Below are positions 15,479 through 22,757 of a stretch of 25,094 nucleotides of DNA, in pieces. Made by a program: the position numbers and the translations under genes. The notes under the pieces are model-generated. The model saw only the letters and a program-made list of their open reading frames with translations, had not been told where the DNA came from and ran no database searches. Position 1 is the first letter of the stretch; every line of letters starts with the position of its first letter. Source of the stretch: Phycisphaerae bacterium (lineage in GTDB: Bacteria > Chloroflexota > Anaerolineae > 4572-78 > J111); assembly GCA_028285035.1 (NCBI GenBank), contig JANQQF010000168.1:1-25094 (forward strand), given 5' to 3'.

Positions 15479-16156
15479 CTAACCAAGACTAGCCAGTTTA
15501 AAAAAGTTCTTGAGAAATTCTCGCCCATCAGGATGTTCTTCGTCCCACTCTTCGGGGTGAAATTGTGAGCCGAAGAGCGGTAGACTATCGTGAGCGATCA
15601 ATTGGATGGGGGTGAGGTCCGTTTCAGCATAATTTTTGAAGCCATCCGGCACCCCTTTGATCTCCCAATAATGGGCTTCCAGGACAGTCAGCTCGGAACT
15701 TAACCCCTCAAGCAACGGATGGTCTAACGCCTGACGAACTGGCATATATCCCCATTCATGGGGCCGCTCTTTCCACGATTCATCATACATATCACCACTC
15801 CCGGTCGGGTCAATTGGGGCAGCCGTACTGCCGTAGGTTTCGGCCAACATCATGGCCCCGCCGCAGAAGCCGATGGTCGGCTGGGCGGCCTCACGGAACA
15901 CGGCCCGTAATCCCGCTAATTTCTCTTCATCATAATGTTGAAATTCGGTGATGTTGCCACTGACCAACACCGCTTTTGCCTCAATCTGACGCAATAATTC
16001 GGGGCTGAGTTTTTCATAGTGCACGATCAAACATTGATCGCCACTAACCTCTTCTAGCTTATATTTGATGTCCAAGGTTAAGCTGAGATGCTTTTTCCAC
16101 TGCTCCGGATCTTTCTCTTTGACCCGTAGATGCTCAATATCAACGTAAACAATCAT
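15479..16156 (-). CDS. class I glutamine amidotransferase-like protein
   Basis: A 225-residue stand-alone class I GATase domain. The nucleophile is Cys98 in PTIGFCGGAMMLAE, and the rest of the triad is His200 and Glu202 in GSQFHPEEW. The complete triad suggests hydrolase or amidotransferase activity. Usual roles are release of ammonia from glutamine for a partner synthase, or hydrolysis of gamma-glutamyl compounds as in PuuD. No partner synthase lies next to it. AAGGAG precedes the ATG by 7 bases. It is the first gene after a 226-base gap and may begin a separate transcript of the block that runs to 8922. Confidence 0.85.
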   Translation of the reverse strand: MIVYVDIEHLRVKEKDPEQWKKHLSLTLDIKYKLEEVSGDQCLIVHYEKLSPELLRQIEAKAVLVSGNITEFQHYDEEKLAGLRAVFREAAQPTIGFCGGAMMLAETYGSTAAPIDPTGSGDMYDESWKERPHEWGYMPVRQALDHPLLEGLSSELTVLEAHYWEIKGVPDGFKNYAETDLTPIQLIAHDSLPLFGSQFHPEEWDEEHPDGREFLKNFFKLASLG

Positions 16157-16213
16157 GAGTCTCTCCTTCGAAAATAGAGTAACACAGGCTAGTTGAGGAT
16201 TAACAAAATAACT

Positions 16214-16320
16214 GACATATAGTTACATTGAAGATTTGCCCTCACCCCAATCCTCTCCCCGTGAGAGAGAGCCAGTCAGTCCCCCTCCCTTTGGGAGGAG
16301 TTAAGGGAGGGCTATATGTC
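16214..16320. repeat. MITE- or REP-like intergenic element bounded by 9-bp inverted repeats
   Basis: GACATATAG at 16214-16222 and CTATATGTC at 16312-16320 are exact inverse copies bounding 107 bases. Inside are GC-rich sub-repeats: CTCTC/GAGAG at about 16252-16268 and CCCTCCC/GGGAGGG at about 16284-16311. The phrase CCCTCACCCC followed by CCTCTCCCC is of a type widely dispersed in intergenic regions of several bacterial phyla. It has no coding capacity. Whether it is mobile cannot be seen here. Confidence 0.45.
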
Positions 16321-16382
16321 GATTAATTAGTCAAGCTTCAACCAGCCTGTTTCTTTGTTTAGCCGCAGAATTCATTTTGCGA

Positions 16383-17393
16383 CTACCGCCGAGCATACGT
16401 CAACTCTCGCATCCGAGCAAAGACATCAACGCCGAGTTGGTCATACACATTGAGGATATCAACCAGCACCCAATTCTCCCGTAGCATTCCGTTCTCGCAA
16501 CGCCAAAAATCGAGGCTGCGCATCGTAAGCTGTTGATTGGCGGGGGCGATACCAAGCCAGCCGTCATTGCTGAGTGTGACTTGTAATCCGGGCCACGCCG
16601 TAAAGCCGACGTACTCATCATCGCCAAATAAAGCGCCATTTTCCAAGAGTGGCTTGCGATCGGGCATCGCCTTTAAATAGGGGATTTGGTGCCAGTTTCG
16701 GAAGCCGGAGATACGACGGGCGGTGCCGATGCCTGCGGGACCGTACCAATTCATTTTGGGATGCCAAAAGTGCTCCAACCCCATCGCCTCAACGCCCTGT
16801 GGTGATTTTTTCAGGCCACTAATCATATCAAGGACCAACTGAACGCTGGTTGCAGCCTTGGCGGAATCGTATGGTTTGGTAATAATGCCATCTTCGCTCG
16901 CGGGGCCGGGGATAATGGCCCATTCAACGCCCAGGCTGGGCGTCATTGGCCAAGCATTGGCCTGCATCATCACCTGGGGAATATCCCACAATGCTTGCAT
17001 CTCAACAACTTTGCCATCTTCGATGCGGAAAAATTCGTGGTGCCGCATCGCCACAAGGTGTCGGGTTGGGGGAATGTCGAGCCATGGCTGCTCGAATACA
17101 CCCATATAGTGGCCGCCACAACCGATCCAATTTTGCCTATTCGCCTCACCCGCCATCACGATGAAGTCTCGCCGCTCCATGTCAGGGATGGCGGCGAGCA
17201 GGGGTTGATAAACTCGCTCAAAAAGATCATCAGGTCCAGCCACATCTTCAAAAGGGGAGGCTAGGTAAATGGCACTATCCGGCGCAAAAACTTCGTGTAG
17301 CTGGCTCTTGAGTTTGGCCGGGTCACAATCATACAAGGCGGCTCGAAACTTTCCGATCAAGGCTTTATTCTGTTGATGAATATCGCTGCTCAT
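16383..17393 (-). CDS. double SnoaL-like protein
   Basis: A 336-residue protein with two SnoaL-like domains at about 10-150 and 185-336. The second has MNWYGPAGIGTARRISGF followed by HQIPYLKAMPDR, the block shared by all members of the local family. The first is more divergent (IYLASPFEDVAGPDDLF). It follows the next double-SnoaL gene upstream by 8 bases, and its likely ribosome site (GAGGGG) lies inside the end of that gene. Double domains may mimic the dimer that single SnoaL proteins form. The reaction is unknown. Confidence 0.85.
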   Translation of the reverse strand: MSSDIHQQNKALIGKFRAALYDCDPAKLKSQLHEVFAPDSAIYLASPFEDVAGPDDLFERVYQPLLAAIPDMERRDFIVMAGEANRQNWIGCGGHYMGVFEQPWLDIPPTRHLVAMRHHEFFRIEDGKVVEMQALWDIPQVMMQANAWPMTPSLGVEWAIIPGPASEDGIITKPYDSAKAATSVQLVLDMISGLKKSPQGVEAMGLEHFWHPKMNWYGPAGIGTARRISGFRNWHQIPYLKAMPDRKPLLENGALFGDDEYVGFTAWPGLQVTLSNDGWLGIAPANQQLTMRSLDFWRCENGMLRENWVLVDILNVYDQLGVDVFARMRELTYARR

Positions 17394-17401
17394 AATTCGA
17401 T

Positions 17402-18415
17402 CTACCCCCTCATTTTTGCAAATAAATCGATGCCTAATTGATGAAACAAATCGATCATATCAATGGGGACCCAGTTTTCTATCAAAAGATCTCCTTCACG
17501 CCGCCACCAGTCAAAGTCGCGGAGGGTGATGCGTGTGCCTGTTGGAGTATAGCCGAGATATTCCCCAGTGTGCGTGGCGTATGAGCGATCCCAGATGCCA
17601 CCCGCCGCGTACATCCCCTCGCCAAAGAAGCCCATGGTGCGACCCGATCCTTCAAATGGCCCACCACGGTCGGGGAAGCCCTTTAACCACGGCCCTTGAT
17701 GAAATTCCTGATACTCTACCAGTGAACGACTGGTGCCGATACCACAGGGGCCATACCAGCGAAACTGGGGATGCCAATAATGCTCCTGCTCCATACTGGC
17801 TAAATTTTTGCCATCAAACCGACGCATACCCCGAGCCATTGCCATCACCAACTGAATAGTTTTTCGCGACTCTAATGCATCTTGCTCAAGCAACAAAACG
17901 CCATCATTGCCACGCGGTGGAGGAATGCGTCCCCCTTCGGCCCCACGAGCGGGTGGCAGGAGTTGAAAGCCCGCTTGACGTAGGACAGCAAGCAGATCGA
18001 AAATCGTGTAGGACTCAGTCATTTTGCCCTCACGCATCACGCAAAATTGACCGAAGCGAATATAGGTTGGTTCGCCTGTGGCGGGAATGGTTACGTTCGG
18101 TAGGTGCCAATCATTGACAAAGGTTCCCTTGAAGTAGCCTGTGCCTGTGACCCAATCGTCGCCATCACTTGCGCCGCCTATGAAAACATCACAGGTTCGT
18201 TTCAAGTCGGGGAAAGCCTGCCGGATTGGCTTCCAAAAGCCAATGGCCAAATGATCGATCCCATTGATTTCATTGATGGGATGGGCACCGTGCCAGGCGA
18301 TGTCAGGGTGAATGACGTTTTTGAGTGTTGCAACAATGTCTTTTGTTTCAACGTGATTAAGCCGTTGCCACAACCCCCAAACTGTTTCTTTGTTTTGCTG
18401 ATTGATTTCACTCAT
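17402..18415 (-). CDS. double SnoaL-like protein
   Basis: A 337-residue protein with two SnoaL-like domains joined by a linker of the form LLPPARG...PPP..NDG. It is the closest local relative of the SnoaL part of the EutQ-like fusion at 20617-21861, sharing that linker, a WVTGTGYFKGTF strand, and WYGP.GIG with HQ-PWL--.PDR. The polar residues that line the pocket look conserved between the two, so similar ligands are likely. The start lies 3 bases after the hydrolase stop, so expression is coupled. No enzyme activity can be assigned. Confidence 0.87.
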   Translation of the reverse strand: MSEINQQNKETVWGLWQRLNHVETKDIVATLKNVIHPDIAWHGAHPINEINGIDHLAIGFWKPIRQAFPDLKRTCDVFIGGASDGDDWVTGTGYFKGTFVNDWHLPNVTIPATGEPTYIRFGQFCVMREGKMTESYTIFDLLAVLRQAGFQLLPPARGAEGGRIPPPRGNDGVLLLEQDALESRKTIQLVMAMARGMRRFDGKNLASMEQEHYWHPQFRWYGPCGIGTSRSLVEYQEFHQGPWLKGFPDRGGPFEGSGRTMGFFGEGMYAAGGIWDRSYATHTGEYLGYTPTGTRITLRDFDWWRREGDLLIENWVPIDMIDLFHQLGIDLFAKMRG

Positions 18416-18418
18416 AAT

Positions 18419-19363
18419 TTATTCCGTTAAATGCCCTCGCAAAAAATCTGCCATGTTTTTAATAGATGCTTTCGCCTCGGGAATATCATAAAACTCGAAA
18501 ACGTGCCACAATCCTTCCCAAATGTGAATCGATACAGGAATACTAGCCTCACTCATTTTTCGGCCCGTTTTCATGACCTGATGCTGGAAGCAATCACGGG
18601 TACCTGTGGTGAAGAGGATTGGTGGGAACCACGTCCCAAATTCGGCAAAATGAGGTGAGATTAAGGGATCATCGCTAGGCGTGTTGGGCGCATAAATCTT
18701 CCGAATGACTGCTACCCTGTCTGGGCTGAGGGTAGGGTCATCCTGAAACATAAATTCGGGCGACATAATATCGCCCGTATTGTCGGCGACCGGAGACATC
18801 AGGGCTAAAGCCTGTGGCATTGGTAAGCCTAGGGTATGAGCTTGGATGAGTGTGGTCATTGCCAAATTTCCGCCTGCCGACTCACCGGACAAAACGATAT
18901 TCTCTGCCCCATATTGTTCGATGACAAATTGATAAAATCTCGTGCAATCTTCGACGGCAGCGGGAAAGCGATGTTCTGGGGCTAAGCGATATTCAGGGCT
19001 GAGGACGGAAACACCAAGGGTGTCAGCGAGACGGGCCGTAATCACCAAATCAGTTTCAGGATTGCCTTGGACAAAGCCCCCGCCAAAAAAGTAAAGAATG
19101 ATCTTTCCTGCTAAATTGGTATCCAAATTTTTTGGAATGACTTCCAAGTAGCGAATATCTTCAGCCTTTTTTTCGATCACATCTTGACAATATTGGGCTT
19201 TGCTTCGCTCAATATCCTCCAGGTAAGCTTCGTAGGACTCTATTCGTCTTGCTACAACATTTTCCTCGGTTAAAGGCTGTCCCCATATGTTTTCGTTGTT
19301 GGCAAAATAATTTAGAGCCTCTGGGCTGGGGTCGGTGAAACGAGTAATATTTAGCGTACCCAT
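18419..19363 (-). CDS. HSL-type alpha/beta hydrolase (carboxylesterase-like)
   Basis: A 314-residue cytoplasmic alpha/beta hydrolase of the hormone-sensitive-lipase group, expected to cleave short-chain esters or related bonds. The nucleophile is Ser162 in LSGESAGGN, the acid is Asp257 in GTRDCF, and the base is His287 in LWHVFE. YRLAPEHRFPAAVED is also a family mark. The oxyanion-hole motif is FGGGF at 93-97, where the family has HGGG, so the first residue is altered. The ATG at 19363 has AGAGGG 6 bases before it; another ATG at 19378 precedes that site. It lies between the Zn-ADH and SnoaL genes and probably feeds the same pathway. Confidence 0.9.
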   Translation of the reverse strand: MGTLNITRFTDPSPEALNYFANNENIWGQPLTEENVVARRIESYEAYLEDIERSKAQYCQDVIEKKAEDIRYLEVIPKNLDTNLAGKIILYFFGGGFVQGNPETDLVITARLADTLGVSVLSPEYRLAPEHRFPAAVEDCTRFYQFVIEQYGAENIVLSGESAGGNLAMTTLIQAHTLGLPMPQALALMSPVADNTGDIMSPEFMFQDDPTLSPDRVAVIRKIYAPNTPSDDPLISPHFAEFGTWFPPILFTTGTRDCFQHQVMKTGRKMSEASIPVSIHIWEGLWHVFEFYDIPEAKASIKNMADFLRGHLTE

Positions 19364-19381
19364 TTTATTCCCTCTCATCTT

Positions 19382-20482
19382 TTATTTTTCCACACCGTCA
19401 AACGTAATCACACTACGAGCGACCGTACCGGTTAACATTTCCTCATATGCCTCATTGACCGCTTCGAGCGGAATATGTTTGGAAATCATTGCATCGAGAT
19501 TGAGCCGTCCCTGCAAGTAGAAATCGACAAAGCGAGGCATATCGACACGAAAGGCGTTTGAACCCATGTTTGAGCCAATCAGCCGACGATCATAGATGAG
19601 CCTGGCGGCTTCAATTTCAATTTTTTGGCCTTCAGGGACCATCCCGATGACACAAGCTGTGCCTGACGAACGCAACATTTCAAAGGCTTGTTCGCAAGTT
19701 TCTTTACGCCCCAAGGCCTCAAATGAGTAATCAACGCCGCCGTTGGTCATCTCAATAATGGCTTCTACAAGGTCAACCTGACTGGCGTTGACTCCGTCCG
19801 TTGCCCCAAACGCTTTTTTGGCGAGCTCAAGCTTGCTGTCGTGAATGTCCACAGCGATGATGCGTCCTGCGCCAGCGATGGCTGCGCCGTTGATGGCTGA
19901 CAAGCCGACACCCCCACAGCCAATCACCACGACGGTACTTCCTGGCTTGACCTGTGCCGTGTGGATGACTGCCCCGACACCCGTAGTTACAGCACAGCCG
20001 ATGAGGGCCGCTCGATCCAGGGGCATATCAGGCCGAATTTTGACCAAGGCATTTTCGTGGAGAAGCATCATCTCGGCGAAGGAGCCTAAGTTGTACCCCT
20101 GATGAACCATCTGCCGATTTTGGGAGAGGCGGGGTGGGGCATCGGCGGGCCGCATGAGGACATCGATGTTGTCACAACTGTAGGGTTTGCCGGTGAGACA
20201 GTAACTACACCCGCCACAAAACATCGACATGCAGCTGATGACGTGGTCGCCTGGCTTGAGATACGTGACACCATCACCCACTTTTTCGACTACACCTGCC
20301 GCTTCATGCCCCAATACAGTTGGTACCGCAGTGGCGTAACTGCCATTCATCAAATGGAGGTCGCTGTGGCAGACTCCAACTGCAGCAGTCCGAACGAGAA
20401 TCTCGCTGGAGTTAGGATTATCAATCTGTACTTCTTCAATGATTAAGGGTTGATTCACTTCGTGTAAAACAGCGGCTTTCAT
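19382..20482 (-). CDS. zinc-dependent alcohol dehydrogenase, class III-like
   Basis: A 366-residue Zn-MDR enzyme that oxidises an alcohol or a hemithioacetal with NAD. Catalytic zinc ligands are Cys38 (GVCHSDLH), His59 (GHE) and Cys163 (IGCAVTTGVGAV). The structural zinc site is Cys89, 92, 95 and 103. The Rossmann motif is GCGGVG at 188-193, and Asp212 at the end of the next strand favours NAD over NADP. The length and the GCAVTTG block resemble formaldehyde/S-hydroxymethylglutathione and mycothiol-dependent enzymes, but the substrate may differ. It follows the EutQ-like fusion gene by 134 bases and precedes the hydrolase by 18. Confidence 0.93.
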   Translation of the reverse strand: MKAAVLHEVNQPLIIEEVQIDNPNSSEILVRTAAVGVCHSDLHLMNGSYATAVPTVLGHEAAGVVEKVGDGVTYLKPGDHVISCMSMFCGGCSYCLTGKPYSCDNIDVLMRPADAPPRLSQNRQMVHQGYNLGSFAEMMLLHENALVKIRPDMPLDRAALIGCAVTTGVGAVIHTAQVKPGSTVVVIGCGGVGLSAINGAAIAGAGRIIAVDIHDSKLELAKKAFGATDGVNASQVDLVEAIIEMTNGGVDYSFEALGRKETCEQAFEMLRSSGTACVIGMVPEGQKIEIEAARLIYDRRLIGSNMGSNAFRVDMPRFVDFYLQGRLNLDAMISKHIPLEAVNEAYEEMLTGTVARSVITFDGVEK

Positions 20483-20616
20483 TGATCGCTCCAGGGCGAA
20501 CCCTCAATAAAAAGATAATGGTGTAGTGGGTCAAATTGGTGTTGGGACTATAAAGAATAAAAAGTTGGGACGGGGCCCATCAATTCTCGCCTGCGGAAAA
20601 ATATATTTACCGTAGA

Positions 20617-21861
20617 TTACGGATGGCTTTTCTGCTTTACCTGCTCCGCCAATCGCGCAAACAAATCAACCCCAAACTGTCGAAACAAATGGATCATGTC
20701 CACAAAGACCCAATTCTCAACGTACTGCTCATCAACCCGCTTCCACCAATCCAGACCGTTAAAGTCGATCGAACGGCCGGTGGCGGGCTGACCCAAATAG
20801 GGGCCAGTGTGGGTGGCCTTGACTCCGGCCCAGCCGGGTCCCCCAGTGTAGTAGCCTTCAGCAATCAGAGCATCCAGGTCTTGCACTTGGCGGTCAGGGT
20901 AGGCCACAAGCCAGGGGGCTTGGTGGAAGTCTTCAAATTCTTTGAAGCTGAGACAACCCCCAATCCCACCGGGACCGTACCATTTTACATCTGGATGAAA
21001 ATAGTCGGCCATGCCCATACTTTCCAACTCCGATTGGTCGTAGCTGTTGAGGCCATCGAATATAAAGCGACGAATATGGTCGAGGCTGTAGGCCGAAATG
21101 TTGGCATTCTGTACCTCAAGGAGCATCCCATCGTTCAGTTGAGGCGGGGGATAGACGCCATCCTTCCCACGGGCGGGGGGCAGCACGCCGTAGCCAGCCT
21201 GCTGCATCAAATCGATTAGATCGAGCAGGAAATAGACCTCGACGATCTGGCCGCTTTCCAGCCGACAAAATTCGCCCCAACGAATGTTGACCTCACCTCC
21301 GGTGGCGGGAATGCTCAAATAATCCCGGATGAATGTCCCCTTAAAATATCCGGTGCCGGTAACCCACATCTTTCCATCTAGCAAAATATTGCCGTCAATC
21401 CGTCCATTCGACTGGCCACCAAAAAAGAGATGGGTGTTTCGTTTGAGATCTGGAAATGAGGCAAGCAGTGGCAACCAGAAGTCATTTACAAAAGCGGCTA
21501 CCCTCTGTAATTGGTTGATCGGATCGGGGCCATACCAAGCAACATCCGAGGCCATCACAGATCGAGCCACCGCTTCAACTTGACCTGCCTCGGCCTTTTC
21601 CAAGGCTTGCCAAAAATCCCAGACAATACGCTTGTTCTTTTGGTTCAGGGCAATGTTAACGTTAGATTGTAGAGGGGACGCTTTTTGCGGGGGAGGTGAT
21701 GTGCTTGTGGGGGCTGCCTGACCTGTGGTCAAACACATGCCCAAGTCTTGTACTTTTTCACGGGCTAAATCCGTCAGCACCACATCATCATTAACGACAA
21801 TTTGGGTGGTGCCGTTCGCGTGCATATTTTCAACATCTCGTTCAGTGTAGAATATTTTCAT
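20617..21861 (-). CDS. EutQ-like N-terminal segment fused to double SnoaL-like domains
   Basis: A 414-residue protein in three parts. Residues 1-44 (MKIFYTERDVENMHANG and on to TDLAREKVQDLGM) match the N-terminal segment of EutQ, which in E. coli starts MKKLIT--DI---HARG and continues to TPEAREVADLLG. Similar segments occur in other ethanolamine-compartment proteins. Residues 45-70 are a Pro/Ser/Thr-rich linker. Residues 75-414 are two SnoaL-like domains of the local WYGPGGIG family. The frame extends to a TTG at 21906, but the EutQ match supports the ATG at 21861. The gene follows the BMC-T gene by 143 bases. I infer that the N-terminal part directs the protein to a shell; a small folded cap with another role is the alternative. 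Confidence 0.8.
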   Translation of the reverse strand: MKIFYTERDVENMHANGTTQIVVNDDVVLTDLAREKVQDLGMCLTTGQAAPTSTSPPPQKASPLQSNVNIALNQKNKRIVWDFWQALEKAEAGQVEAVARSVMASDVAWYGPDPINQLQRVAAFVNDFWLPLLASFPDLKRNTHLFFGGQSNGRIDGNILLDGKMWVTGTGYFKGTFIRDYLSIPATGGEVNIRWGEFCRLESGQIVEVYFLLDLIDLMQQAGYGVLPPARGKDGVYPPPQLNDGMLLEVQNANISAYSLDHIRRFIFDGLNSYDQSELESMGMADYFHPDVKWYGPGGIGGCLSFKEFEDFHQAPWLVAYPDRQVQDLDALIAEGYYTGGPGWAGVKATHTGPYLGQPATGRSIDFNGLDWWKRVDEQYVENWVFVDMIHLFRQFGVDLFARLAEQVKQKSHP

Positions 21862-21950
21862 AGCTGGACACTTTGTTGCTTCTGTCGGCTTCTGTGGTTT
21901 TTGCAAAACTTAGAATTTATACAAAGCGTTGATTGGGCTTGTTGAAAGTA

Positions 21951-21994
21951 ACGTTTTGTGGTGTAAAATGTCTGGTTTCGACAGGCTCAACCGA
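21951..21994. repeat. possible dispersed repeat fragment downstream of the BMC-T gene
   Basis: The stretch holds TTTCGACAGGCTCAACC at about 21977-21993, a phrase of the kind often dispersed between genes in bacterial genomes. It lies just after the BMC-T stop and could mark the end of that mRNA. GGTT and AACC at its ends give only a weak stem. Confidence 0.25.
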
Positions 21995-22004
21995 CGTTTT
22001 ATAC

Positions 22005-22631
22005 CTATCCTTCTTGTCCGTCGATACTCCCGATGGCGGCAATAGCGGCGGCCTTGGCGGTTAACATTTCTGACTCGGTGCCACTCATCCACATCCGGCC
22101 AAACCGGCCTACGCCAGATACATGCAGTAGCTTTATATTGGCCCGTTTCTCGGCCTCATTGGCAGCAAGGTTGATATAAGCGGCCGGAGCAACCTCCAGG
22201 ACGAGCAACGTTTCGCCACCCAACAACATAGATCCCCAGCGAAAACGGTTGAGAAGTTGAGACTGATAAGCATCGATGTTGGTGATAAGCTGTGACGAAA
22301 AGACCTGCGGTTTGACGCGGTCGATTTCTTGTAAGCCTAAATGCTCTAACACCATACCTCCTGCGGCGAGTACAGCCTCCTGAGAATGGGCGTGAACTTC
22401 AAACATCCCAAATTCACGCTCAACAACTTGGGCACCAGGCTTGGCTTCAGTAGATTTTACGGCGATATTAACGAGGTCGAACACGGCGTTTCCCGGTGCA
22501 ACCTCTATGTACAGCGAGGCCATTCCCTCTACCAATAAGTCGCCTTGCGTCGCCGTACCAACGAACGAGGCGAATTGCGCCTGAGTTCTATCCAGATAAC
22601 AGTAAGCCCGCAATTGAAATTTGTTTGACAT
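22005..22631 (-). CDS. double-BMC-domain (BMC-T type) microcompartment shell protein
   Basis: A 208-residue protein with two BMC-fold repeats. Domain 1 spans about 35-98 (SLYIEVAPGNAVFDLVNIAVK, with D52 and K59 in the places of the usual DaalK). Domain 2 spans about 138-203 (LLVLEVAPAAYINLAANEAEK, then GRFGRMWMSGTESEM). Length, spacing and the alternating EV-AP, AVK/AEK and G-fG patterns fit shell proteins that form pseudohexameric trimers. These trimers tile the facets of bacterial microcompartments, often with a central pore. The ATG at 22631 has AAGGG 6 bases upstream. It sits between ABC permeases and the EutQ-like fusion. No BMC-P or BMC-H gene is seen in the window, so it may be a satellite shell gene. 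Confidence 0.78.
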   Translation of the reverse strand: MSNKFQLRAYCYLDRTQAQFASFVGTATQGDLLVEGMASLYIEVAPGNAVFDLVNIAVKSTEAKPGAQVVEREFGMFEVHAHSQEAVLAAGGMVLEHLGLQEIDRVKPQVFSSQLITNIDAYQSQLLNRFRWGSMLLGGETLLVLEVAPAAYINLAANEAEKRANIKLLHVSGVGRFGRMWMSGTESEMLTAKAAAIAAIGSIDGQEG

Positions 22632-22682
22632 GTGAACCCTTATGCCTTATTTATTGTGGGCGCTCATTTAACCTGATGGGTT

Positions 22683-22723
22683 GGCAACTGTCAATTCCCC
22701 ACCTGTAGGAATTGACAGTTGCC
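22683..22723. repeat. 16-bp perfect inverted repeat between permease and BMC-T genes
   Basis: GGCAACTGTCAATTCC at 22683-22698 is the exact inverse of 22708-22723, with a 9-base loop. There is no T-run on the minus-strand side, so it is not a plain intrinsic terminator. It could be a partial terminator or mRNA-stabilising hairpin that lowers shell gene expression relative to the transporter, or an operator. The core TGTCAATT/AATTGACA recurs upstream of the permease genes at 24687-24694 and 24720-24727. Confidence 0.75.
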
Positions 22724-22757
22724 CATAGTTGAATTTATTAGTTGGGAAAAATGAAGT

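Noticed and set aside
20483..20616. Promoter for the Zn-ADH gene
   Set aside because: TTGATG and TTATTC can be placed 17 bases apart, but both boxes are weak and several equal alternatives exist.
8922..22631. A complete known microcompartment operon such as pdu or eut
   Set aside because: No signature enzyme, aldehyde dehydrogenase, phosphotransacylase, BMC-P or BMC-H gene is seen. Only a shell-type gene and an EutQ-like segment are supported.
22683..22723. Intrinsic terminator between permease and BMC-T genes
   Set aside because: The stem is perfect but lacks a T-run on the minus strand, so termination is not supported by sequence alone.
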